This document shows, piece after piece, positions 1 through 5,966 of a DNA stretch of 7,469 nt. The DNA is taken from the NCBI GenBank assembly GCA_002390305.1, contig DGPE01000001.1, positions 1 through 7,469 on the forward strand, written 5' to 3'. How positions within the stretch are numbered: the stretch's first letter is position 1; each line of letters begins with the position of its first letter. The stretch comes from Micrococcales bacterium UBA4448 (lineage in GTDB: Bacteria; Actinomycetota; Actinomycetes; Actinomycetales; Microbacteriaceae). The position numbers and the translations under genes were made by a program. The notes beneath the pieces were generated by a model. The model was not told the DNA's origin, did not search any database, and saw only the letters and a program-made list of their open reading frames with translations.

Positions 1-867
1 AGCCTTAGGTTCTGCCTTTGCGGCGACCTTGGGTTCCGAGACAACAGCTTCAGCTTCAACTGCAGCAGGGGTTTCCTTGGAAACTGCTGCTGGCTTGGAC
101 TCAGATTCGGTCTGGCCCTGCTCTAGAAGCTCGCGCTCCCATTCGGCAAGGGGCTCAGCCTGCTCTTCGTCCTTCGAGTGACGAGCAATCATTCCATCGG
201 CAGCAGCGTCAGCAATAACCTTGGTCAGAATTTCAATCGAGCGAATAGCGTCGTCGTTTCCAGGAATACCGATGGTGACCTCTTCCGGGTCACAGTTGGT
301 GTCAAGAATTGCGATGACTGGAATACCGAGCTTCTTGGCCTCGGTGATCGCTAGGTGCTCCTTGTTGGTGTCGACAACCCAAATTGCCTGAGGAATCTTG
401 GCCATGTTGCGAATTCCACCGAGGGACTTCTCAAGCTTGTCGCGCTCGCGACGGAAAATTAGCAATTCTTTTTTGGTGAAGCTGGACTTGCTGGCGTCCT
501 CAAAGTCCATTGTGTCCAGCTCCTTGAGTCGCTGGATGCGCTTGTTCACAGTGTTGAAGTTGGTCAGAAGACCACCCAACCAACGCTGGTTAATGTATGG
601 CTGACCGACGCGAAGTGCCTCTGTTGAGACCACTTCCTGGGCCTGCTTCTTGGTTCCTACGAACATCACTGAACCGCCATTGGCGACCAAGTCACGAACA
701 AAGTTGTAGGCTGCGTCAATTTGAGTTACAGACTGCTGCAGGTCAATGATGTAGATGCCTGAACGGTCTGTGAGGATGTAGCGCTTCATCTTCGGGTTCC
801 ATCTTCTGGTCTGGTGACCGAAGTGAACTCCTGCGTCCAATAGTTGACGCATTGTAATCGTGGCCAA
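1..867 (-). CDS. rpsB: 30S ribosomal protein S2, C-terminus cut by window edge
   Basis: This gene encodes ribosomal protein S2, which binds late to the 30S head-platform junction and helps hold S1 in many bacteria. I translated it by hand from position 867 leftwards; the frame is open for 289 codons to the edge. The N-terminus contains MRQLLDAGVHFGHQTRRW and WNPKMK at about residues 6-26, then VMFVGTKKQAQ, YINQRWLGGLLTN and IPVIAILDTNCDP, all S2 signatures. From about residue 250 onward it becomes an Ala/Glu/Lys/Pro-rich tail that is still running at position 1, beyond the roughly 240 residues of E. coli S2; such tails are common in actinobacteria. The start is TTG at 867, chosen because AGGAGG lies 5 bases upstream (878-873); the in-frame ATG at 852 has no such site. 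tsf would be expected next, outside the window. Confidence 0.97.
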   Translation of the reverse strand, partial: MATITMRQLLDAGVHFGHQTRRWNPKMKRYILTDRSGIYIIDLQQSVTQIDAAYNFVRDLVANGGSVMFVGTKKQAQEVVSTEALRVGQPYINQRWLGGLLTNFNTVNKRIQRLKELDTMDFEDASKSSFTKKELLIFRRERDKLEKSLGGIRNMAKIPQAIWVVDTNKEHLAITEAKKLGIPVIAILDTNCDPEEVTIGIPGNDDAIRSIEILTKVIADAAADGMIARHSKDEEQAEPLAEWERELLEQGQTESESKPAAVSKETPAAVEAEAVVSEPKVAAKAEPKA

Positions 868-899
868 TTGGCCCTCCTTTTGGACGCTAAAAGCGTCCA
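862..899 (-). promoter_or_regulatory. rpsB ribosome binding site between a hairpin and a palindrome
   Basis: Read on the minus strand, a perfect 8-bp inverted repeat (TGGACGCT, loop TTT, AGCGTCCA; 899-881) ends two bases before the Shine-Dalgarno AGGAGG (878-873). Directly after it comes the 12-base palindrome GGCCAATTGGCC (873-862), which contains the TTG start codon (867-865). The symmetry is read directly from the sequence. That it acts in translational control of rpsB is inference, though S2 is known to regulate its own mRNA in E. coli. Confidence 0.6.
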
Positions 900-911
900 C
901 TCAGTTTTTAT

Positions 912-970
912 GACCAGGCCGGATGGCTTGGTCCCTGGCATTCCAGCTGACAGCACCTATTTCTAGGACC
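912..970 (-). promoter_or_regulatory. structured part of the rpsB 5' leader
   Basis: On the minus strand this stretch can fold in two exclusive ways. GGTCC (970-966) can pair with a downstream GGACC, closing an arm that includes a small CTGG-AATG-CCAG hairpin. Alternatively the GACCA at 933-929 pairs with TGGTC (916-912), extended by GCC/GGC across one mismatch with a 4-base loop. The pairings are seen by eye only. No Rfam family was recognised and no energy was computed. Confidence 0.35.
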
Positions 971-1032
971 GAGTTATCAGCTTTGGTGGAACACGCGAAT
1001 TCTCAATGGACTAAAGCCCAAAGAGTGTTCCT

Positions 1033-1041
1033 AGCATACCA
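1033..1041 (-). promoter_or_regulatory. putative extended -10 promoter for rpsB
   Basis: The minus strand reads TGG followed by TATGCT, which fits an extended -10 (TGn plus four of six matches to TATAAT). No good -35 hexamer is visible 16-18 bases upstream. Initiation about seven bases downstream would give a leader of roughly 160 nucleotides before the rpsB start. I saw no comparable promoter for the divergent M23 gene. Confidence 0.35.
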
Positions 1042-1094
1042 AGGAAACCGGGAGTTTTGCTAGGTCTTTTGATTGCCTTGAGGGTGAAGCCCTA

Positions 1095-1592
1095 ATGACT
1101 GCAAACGTATTAACTATGTTCAAACTCATTGCAATTGCGATAGCCGTTTTCAGCTTTACTCAGCAGCTTTTTGAGCCCCCTGATATCTGGGCTACCCCGG
1201 TTCCATATTTTGAGGTGCAGCGAGAATTTCAGGCGCCCATAACACTTAGAGGCCAAGGCCACCGAGGAGTTGACTTCTTGGTCGAGAAACAGGGCCCTGT
1301 TCAGTCTCCAACAGCAGGAACCATGCACTTCGCAGGCAAGGTGGTGGATGAGAACTACCTGACTATCAAAACAACAGCTGGCCTCTTGGTTTCCTTTGCT
1401 GGAACTTGCTCAGCGTTAGCAGAGGGGGCCTATGTTTCGAAAGGGCAGGTAATCGGGTTTGAATGCTCTTCTGAGGTTGGCAGTGAGGCTCATTGCCCCT
1501 CTTGCTCTCACATGTCAGTCCGATCAGACCATGGATACCTAAACCCCGAACTATTTCTTGGTTTGGTTCATCCAAGCGTCATAAAAAGCTAG
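1095..1592 (+). CDS. M23 (LytM-like) peptidase-family protein, exported or membrane-anchored
   Basis: This 165-residue protein belongs to the M23/LytM fold, whose active members are zinc endopeptidases that cut peptidoglycan cross-bridges. Residues 9-20 are a short hydrophobic N-terminal segment (signal peptide or anchor; no lipobox seen). The first metal motif is present as HRGVD, giving H56 and D60 of HxxxD. The core follows with SPTAGTMHFAG at 71-81 and GAYVSKGQVIGF at 111-122. The usual HxH near the C-terminus reads CSH (137-139), so the zinc histidine H139 is kept but the catalytic histidine position is Cys. Cysteines at 105, 123, 134 and 137 may form disulfides once exported. A short M23 protein beside rpsB on the opposite strand is, from memory, also found in mycobacteria (Rv2891). 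The ATG follows GAGGG at a rather long spacing, so the start is probable, not certain. It may be a degenerate peptidase or a regulator of amidases. Confidence 0.85.
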   Translation: MTANVLTMFKLIAIAIAVFSFTQQLFEPPDIWATPVPYFEVQREFQAPITLRGQGHRGVDFLVEKQGPVQSPTAGTMHFAGKVVDENYLTIKTTAGLLVSFAGTCSALAEGAYVSKGQVIGFECSSEVGSEAHCPSCSHMSVRSDHGYLNPELFLGLVHPSVIKS

Positions 1593-1608
1593 GCCCTTGG
1601 GTGAGCTT
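1583..1608 (-). terminator. weak candidate terminator at the end of xerC
   Basis: On the minus strand, AAGCT (1608-1604) can pair with AGCTT (1590-1586) around an imperfect inner stem of C and G runs, and a run of five T follows at 1587-1583. It overlaps the xerC stop codon. The stem is short with an internal bulge, so it is at best a weak intrinsic terminator. Confidence 0.25.
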
Positions 1609-2482
1609 GCTCAAATGATGCCCTCAGCCGTTCGATTGAAACATGGGTGTAAATCTGAGTTGTTGCAAGCGATGCATGGCCAAGTATTTCCTGAACGGCT
1701 CTCAGGTCAGCTCCATGATCCAGTAAATGGGTGGCAGCGGAATGTCTGAGAGTGTGGGGACCGGCGGAGCCAGTGTTGGTTTGAGCTAGCTGCTTGGCAA
1801 CAGCGTCATAGAGCTGACGAACTCCAACTCGCCCGCCCCTGGAACTTAGCAGCAATGAATTGGGGGACGATTCCACCTCAAATTTTGGCCTGCCATGTTT
1901 GAGCCAGGCGTCAAGTGCCGATTTAGCATTTGCTCCGTAGGGAAGCATGCGCTGCTTATCACCTTTGCCGGTCACCCGAATTAGGGTTCTGGTGTGATCA
2001 ATGTCTTGAAGATCGATTCCGGCGAGTTCACTGACGCGCATGCCGGTTGCGTACAGCAACTCCATGACGCAAAGCGTCATTATGCCAACAGGGCTATCTT
2101 CTGTGGCGCTTGCCTTAAGGCGTTCAAAAACTTCCGCAAGCGCATTTTCAGTTGCCACCTTGGGAAGTGGTCGGTCCAATTTTGGTGATCTTAAGCGAAT
2201 ACCTGGGTCGCTTTCGAGGTCTTTATGTTCAAACAACCATGCGGTGAAGCCCTTGATCGATGACGTCTTTCTTGCAAGTGTCGCCTTTGAAGCCCCGGCC
2301 TCCAAAACTCTATAGAGCCAACTCCTAATCGATTCCAAATCGATGACCTGCTTCGTGTCACCCAAAAAGCCAATCAAATCGGCAATATCCGAGGCGTAGG
2401 CCTTAAGTGTGTTCTCCGCTACCCCACGCGCAGCCAGCTGAGAGAGGAACCGTTGAGATTGCGCTTGTAATTCTGACACCAT
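1589..2482 (-). CDS. xerC: tyrosine recombinase XerC
   Basis: XerC and its partner XerD resolve chromosome dimers at dif sites, with FtsK controlling the reaction at the division septum. The 297-residue length is usual. The N-terminal SAM-like DNA-binding domain covers about residues 5-90. The C-terminal catalytic domain shows all expected residues: R149 in TGMRVSEL, K173 in GKGDKQR, H243 and R246 in PHTLRH, H269 in LGHAS and the nucleophile Y278 in IYTHVS. Spacing matches E. coli XerD almost residue for residue. The ending AHPRA and the position near dprA and rpsB argue for XerC, not XerD, as in mycobacteria. The ATG at 2482 has only a poor ribosome binding site and is followed at once by GTG, so the start could move by one codon. 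The stop overlaps that of the convergent M23 gene. Confidence 0.93.
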   Translation of the reverse strand: MVSELQAQSQRFLSQLAARGVAENTLKAYASDIADLIGFLGDTKQVIDLESIRSWLYRVLEAGASKATLARKTSSIKGFTAWLFEHKDLESDPGIRLRSPKLDRPLPKVATENALAEVFERLKASATEDSPVGIMTLCVMELLYATGMRVSELAGIDLQDIDHTRTLIRVTGKGDKQRMLPYGANAKSALDAWLKHGRPKFEVESSPNSLLLSSRGGRVGVRQLYDAVAKQLAQTNTGSAGPHTLRHSAATHLLDHGADLRAVQEILGHASLATTQIYTHVSIERLRASFEQAHPRA

Positions 2483-2644
2483 TCCAGAATAAAGGGCTGG
2501 GGGCCTTTTAGCGTCAGGTAAACAGTGTTGTGCTACAGAACTAGGCCACCATGGCGAAAAAACTTATGTCAGCAACTAATTTTGAGCTGGCCATAATGAG
2601 CTTCGGCGCTCAAGTCTTGGCGGCATAAGGCAACGACAGTCAAA
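2483..2644. other. gene-free gap between dprA and xerC
   Basis: No convincing coding frame lies in these 162 bases. On the minus strand TTGAGC (2613-2608) can pair either with the nearby GCTCA (2601-2597) or with GCTCAA (2587-2582), giving two exclusive stems; neither is followed by a clear T-run. A run of six T occurs at about 2559-2564 on the minus strand, but no stem precedes it. A promoter for xerC could sit here; I could not pick out a convincing -35/-10 pair. Confidence 0.4.
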
Positions 2645-3688
2645 TCATCGACCTATTTCCGCTTCCCTACCCTTCCCTCTGTGCTTCTGCACGTCAATTC
2701 GGTTCAACCCCGACTCTTGAGCGATCTCATCAGTTGAAACCGCTCCATTTCGCATCGCATCTTGAATTCGCTTACTCACCCAATCGGGTTCTAGTTCAAG
2801 ATAACCATCAAGTGGGAACTGCTTGGCTAAACCACTTTGGATCATAGAGTTGCAGCCTCTACTCATCTGATTTTCCCACCGGCCGGCAATTGCATACACC
2901 TCGCGATTTAGACGCTTGGCGTGATTTGCAGTGTTCTTGGAACCGGACCGCAGAGCAGCCTCAACGACGATGAGCTCTGAGCACAGCGCAGCAATCAAAC
3001 GATTGCGCTGTAAGAATCTGAATCTCGAGGGTTGAACACCGGGAGCCATTTCACTTATTAGAGCGCCATTGGATCTCACAATGCGATGAAACAGGTTCCA
3101 GTTTTCAACGGGATACGCCTTGTCAATACCTCCTGCCATAACTGCGACAGTGGGTAGCCCATTTTTTAATGCTTGCTCATGAGCGACTGCGTCAATGCCA
3201 ATGGCCCCTCCCGACACAAGTGGCATGGCCAACAAATCAACCAACCTTTGGCAATTTCTGATTCCCTGCTTGGAAGGCTTTCTGGTTCCGACTACCGCTA
3301 CTTGGGTCTTCTCAAGTTGCTGTTCGTTTCCGGCAACCCAGAGCAGCAGCGGAGCATGAAAACCGAGATCTTCAAATTTTTGCCTGGTTATTGGCAATTG
3401 CTGAACGTTCACTGGCTTGCAATTCCACCTAATGCCTCGCTCAACGAGCTGATGAGGATTTATTGACGGAAGCCTGAGTGAAATGCGTTCGATGGCCGGC
3501 TTTAGCCCTCCCAGGTATTCGGGGTGGTATTTCCCGACAAGTTGGTACCAAGACTTGAAGTCTTTAGACCTTGCATGCTCGAGTGCGTCCGATCCAAAAG
3601 CTAGCCACAACAGGTTGGCCAATGCATCCCCTGGCTCAGCAAGGGCTGTCCAGGTGATTAGAGCCAGGTCATTCTCAGATAATTGCAT
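2645..3688 (-). CDS. dprA: DNA processing protein DprA
   Basis: DprA binds incoming single-stranded DNA in natural transformation and loads RecA on it; the gene is also kept in many bacteria never seen to take up DNA. The Rossmann-like core is complete. Counting from the ATG, VAVVGTRKPSKQG lies near 130-142, SGGAIGIDAVAH at 159-170, AYPVEN near 191-196, SEMAPG near 212-217, RNRLIAAL near 228-235 and VVEAALRSGSKNTA near 241-254. A SAM-like N-terminal domain precedes it and a reduced winged helix begins near 305. The ATG at 3688 is chosen because GGAGG ends 8 bases before it; an in-frame TTG at 3703 overlaps that site. The last dozen residues are a Gly/Arg/Lys-rich tail where the winged helix should continue, which suggests a small frameshift or deletion. 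The usual neighbours comM and yraN are absent. Confidence 0.93.
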   Translation of the reverse strand: MQLSENDLALITWTALAEPGDALANLLWLAFGSDALEHARSKDFKSWYQLVGKYHPEYLGGLKPAIERISLRLPSINPHQLVERGIRWNCKPVNVQQLPITRQKFEDLGFHAPLLLWVAGNEQQLEKTQVAVVGTRKPSKQGIRNCQRLVDLLAMPLVSGGAIGIDAVAHEQALKNGLPTVAVMAGGIDKAYPVENWNLFHRIVRSNGALISEMAPGVQPSRFRFLQRNRLIAALCSELIVVEAALRSGSKNTANHAKRLNREVYAIAGRWENQMSRGCNSMIQSGLAKQFPLDGYLELEPDWVSKRIQDAMRNGAVSTDEIAQESGLNRIDVQKHRGKGREAEIGR

Positions 3689-3696
3689 TTTCGATA

Positions 3697-3701
3697 CCTC
3701 C
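3697..3701 (-). promoter_or_regulatory. Shine-Dalgarno site fixing the dprA start
   Basis: GGAGG on the minus strand is 8 bases before the ATG at 3688. It overlaps the alternative upstream TTG at 3703, which has no site of its own, so the ATG is preferred. Confidence 0.75.
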
Positions 3702-3760
3702 AAGAAGAAGGTTTCAAATTATTTACGGCACACAAGAGCTAAAACGACATCTGTGCAGAA

Positions 3761-4090
3761 CTAGGGCTTATCCCCGACTGCTAATTCTTCTGGCAGCGCG
3801 AATTCCTGGCTGCCAATCTCTTCAACGTTGACATCTTTGAAAGTCATAACCTTGACTTGCTTTACGAACCTGTCTGTGCGGTAGATGTCCCACACCCAGA
3901 CATCGGTCATTGCCAGCTCAAAGTAAAAATCTGTTGCCGTGTCTACTCGTTTTAGCTCGACGTCATTGGCCAGATAAAAACGCCGTTCGGTTTCAATCAC
4001 GTACCGAAACATTTTCACAACATCGCGATACTCGCGATACAGGGCCAACTCTGCCTGGGTGTCGAAGTCTTCGAATTCACTCTCATCCAT
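3761..4090 (-). CDS. DUF2469 family protein
   Basis: This 109-residue protein matches the small actinobacterial DUF2469 family, known to me from Rv2901c next to rnhB; its function is not established. Signatures are ALYREYRDVVKMFRYV at about 16-31, ETERRFYLAN at 33-42, VWVWDIYR at 64-71 and FVKQVKVMTFKDVN at 75-88. It is acidic at the N-terminus, aromatic-rich and lacks signal peptide or membrane segment, so it is probably cytoplasmic. It lies 19 bases after rnhB, consistent with one transcript from lepB onward. The ATG at 4090 is preceded by only a short AGG, a weak ribosome binding site. The family is nearly confined to Actinomycetota, which makes this gene good evidence for the phylum. Confidence 0.9.
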   Translation of the reverse strand: MDESEFEDFDTQAELALYREYRDVVKMFRYVIETERRFYLANDVELKRVDTATDFYFELAMTDVWVWDIYRTDRFVKQVKVMTFKDVNVEEIGSQEFALPEELAVGDKP

Positions 4091-4109
4091 GATGCCTAAA
4101 TCCTAACCC

Positions 4110-4742
4110 TCAAAACAGTGCTTGATCAGAGGATAGAATTTTTGTGAGCCAACTTTTCCTGTGGTGCTCGCTGGGCCCCAGCCTCTGAAGTGCGGAAATG
4201 TGAGATGCAGAGGAGTAACCCTTATTACCCTCCCAGCCATAATCGGGGTAATGCTGGCTGAGGTTTACCATCAGTTGATCCCTTGCTACTTTGGCAGTGA
4301 TTGCCCCTGCCGACACAGATCCGCAGTCGCGATCTGCTTTTACTCGAACAACCACATCCGCACCGCAATCGCCAAGCCAGTTATGGCTCCCATCCAACAA
4401 GATTACGGCTCCCGCGAGTTCAAGAGATTTAAGTGCTTCAAGCCCTGCAAGCTGCAGCGCTCTATTTATTCCAGAAGATTCAATAACCTCAACTGAGGAG
4501 TATCCGACAACCCCTTGGCCCCAAGCAGCAACTTCAAGCGCCAGCGCTGCACGCTTTTTTTCAGGCACCAGCTTTGAGTCCCGCAAAGAAGTAGGCATAC
4601 CATCAAGAAGTGCCGGCATCAAGGAAAATGCGCCGACTGCTACCGGCCCAGCAAGTGCACCGCGTCCAACCTCGTCAACGCCGATGACGGACCGGTAGGT
4701 CTCTAGTAGCGAGGTTTCAAAATCAAGGTTTGGGGACGACAT
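4110..4742 (-). CDS. rnhB: ribonuclease HII
   Basis: RNase HII cuts the RNA strand of RNA-DNA hybrids and starts removal of single ribonucleotides from DNA. The 210-residue protein carries GVDEVGRGALAGPVA at 21-35 with catalytic D23 and E24, LRDSK at 53-57, D117 in LLDGSHNWL and D137 in VKADRDCGSVSAG, matching the four acidic metal ligands of the family. The C-terminal GWEGNKGY (169-176), HISALQRLGPSEHHR (181-195) region is also typical. I place the start at the ATG at 4742 because AGGA lies 8 bases upstream; a TTG at 4784 would add 14 residues with no family resemblance and no good site. The chosen start lies inside the end of lepB, overlapping it by 20 bases in another frame, so translation is probably coupled. 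Confidence 0.95.
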   Translation of the reverse strand: MSSPNLDFETSLLETYRSVIGVDEVGRGALAGPVAVGAFSLMPALLDGMPTSLRDSKLVPEKKRAALALEVAAWGQGVVGYSSVEVIESSGINRALQLAGLEALKSLELAGAVILLDGSHNWLGDCGADVVVRVKADRDCGSVSAGAITAKVARDQLMVNLSQHYPDYGWEGNKGYSSASHISALQRLGPSEHHRKSWLTKILSSDQALF

Positions 4743-5469
4743 TGAATGTGTCCTGGTAGTTATCCAAATAGGTCCAGTTTTCAACCGGCCAACTAATTAG
4801 CATTGCCCTACCAACTACCACGTCGATTGGGACAAACCCCCCGGTCGGTAAGTCCTGGTGATATCTAGAATCTGTTGAATTGCCTCTGTTATCACCCATG
4901 ACCCAGAGTTGGCCTGCTGGAACTGTTACCGAGAATTCGATATCTGAAGGGTTCGAACCAGCTCGTAGGTAGGGCTCATCGAGAGGTAGCCCGTTTAGAA
5001 GTAATTTTCCATCAGCGTCGCAGCAAGTGATGACGTCTCCCGGGAGTCCGATCACTCGCTTCACCAAGTGTTCTGCCGAATCGGGGGCTGTGATTCCAAA
5101 GGTCCCCAATACGAAGTCGCCCAACTGCTCAAGGGGTTCCTTTTCCACTGCAGAGGCGACTCCAAGCCACCCGCCGGGATCTTTAAATACCACTACATCA
5201 CCGTGCTGAAGCTCTACCACCTCGGGTGCCAAAACATTCACGATTATTCGATCGTTGATTTGAAGGGTGTCCAACATTGAACCGGAGGGTATGAAAAATG
5301 AGCGAATCAGAAATGCTTTTATCAGCACTGAAAGTATTAGTGCGAATCCTACGATGGCAACTAAATCAATCAGAAAAGCGAGTAGCCAGTTTTTTCTGAG
5401 GGACCGAAGCCGTCTTCTAAACCCAAAAATGAGACCCGATTTTCTTGGTCGAAACCCACCCGGAGTCAT
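4723..5469 (-). CDS. lepB: signal peptidase I
   Basis: Signal peptidase I removes signal peptides from proteins exported through Sec or Tat. The 248-residue protein has a basic cytoplasmic N-terminus (residues 7-26), one membrane segment at about 29-50, and then the extracytoplasmic protease domain. The catalytic serine is S64 in PSGSM and the general-base lysine is K137 in LVKRVIGLPGD. The later family boxes GDNR (192-195) and DSR (200-202) are present. It starts 13 bases after the rplS stop and its end overlaps rnhB, the usual actinobacterial order. The ATG at 5469 has no visible Shine-Dalgarno; an in-frame stop two codons upstream excludes a longer form, and no better start exists before the membrane segment. 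It probably depends on ribosomes finishing rplS. Confidence 0.95.
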   Translation of the reverse strand: MTPGGFRPRKSGLIFGFRRRLRSLRKNWLLAFLIDLVAIVGFALILSVLIKAFLIRSFFIPSGSMLDTLQINDRIIVNVLAPEVVELQHGDVVVFKDPGGWLGVASAVEKEPLEQLGDFVLGTFGITAPDSAEHLVKRVIGLPGDVITCCDADGKLLLNGLPLDEPYLRAGSNPSDIEFSVTVPAGQLWVMGDNRGNSTDSRYHQDLPTGGFVPIDVVVGRAMLISWPVENWTYLDNYQDTFNVVPKP

Positions 5470-5482
5470 TGGTTAATGTCGT

Positions 5483-5833
5483 TTAAACGTTGTCGCGCTT
5501 CTCACGAATCTTTGCGGCCTTGCCGCGAAGATTGCGCAAGTAGTAAAGCTTTGCACGGCGGACATCGCCCCGTGAAACAAGTTCGATCTTGTCGATCACT
5601 GGGCTATGGACTGGGAATGTACGCTCAACACCAACCTGGAAAGAGATTTTGCGAACAGTGAAGGTCTCCCGAACACTGTCACCTGAACGACCGATTACTA
5701 CGCCCTGGAAAACCTGAACACGCTTTCTCGTTCCCTCAATGATGTTTACGTGAACCTTCACGTTGTCACCTGCACGGAAATCAGGAATATCGGTCCTGAG
5801 GCTTTTTGCATCTAGCTCGTCGAGAATGTTCAT
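5483..5833 (-). CDS. rplS: 50S ribosomal protein L19
   Basis: L19 sits at the 30S-50S interface of the large subunit. The 116-residue length is normal. Diagnostic stretches are DFRAGDNVKVHVNIIEG at about 18-34, RVQVFQGVVIGRSG at 38-51, ETFTVRKISFQVGVERTFP at 56-74, HSPVIDKIELVSRGDVRRAK at 76-95 and LYYLRNLRGKAAKI at 96-109. The ATG is preceded by AAGGAAAG about 9 bases away. Its basic C-terminus is typical. A 133-base gap separates it from trmD upstream, so it may have its own promoter, while lepB follows closely. Identification is secure. Confidence 0.98.
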   Translation of the reverse strand: MNILDELDAKSLRTDIPDFRAGDNVKVHVNIIEGTRKRVQVFQGVVIGRSGDSVRETFTVRKISFQVGVERTFPVHSPVIDKIELVSRGDVRRAKLYYLRNLRGKAAKIREKRDNV

Positions 5834-5966
5834 TTGTTTATTCTTTCCTTTTGCGCGCAGGTCAAAATGGTTAGTGTCTAATAAGTTTTGGGCCCGTCTC
5901 CCCTGCGGCAGAGCTAGTTGGGCACAGTTTCAAATTCTGCCACAGCCGAGGAAATAAAACAACTAG
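5834..5966 (-). other. trmD-rplS spacer, possible rplS promoter and leader
   Basis: No gene is visible here. On the minus strand TTGTTT (5962-5957) and CAGAAT (5939-5934) are 17 bases apart and could form a poor -35/-10 pair (three and four matches to consensus). A better -35-like TTGAAA follows, but with no -10 at the right distance. No terminator after trmD was seen, so read-through is possible. Confidence 0.25.

Noticed and set aside
2040..2315. 91-codon open frame on the plus strand inside xerC
   Set aside because: It is antisense to a gene with every catalytic residue in place, has no family-like motif and no ribosome binding site.
2536..2545. CAGAACTAGG repeated at 2536-2545 and 3756-3765, flanking dprA
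   Set aside because: A single shared 10-mer is expected by chance in a window this size, and there is no extended match or other sign of an insertion.
3173..3466. 97-codon open frame on the plus strand inside dprA
   Set aside because: It mirrors the conserved DprA core and its residues show no recognisable domain.
4291..4698. 135-codon Ser/Ala/Pro-rich open frame on the plus strand inside rnhB
   Set aside because: Its composition is that expected from the reverse strand of rnhB, whose motifs are complete; no start signal is seen.
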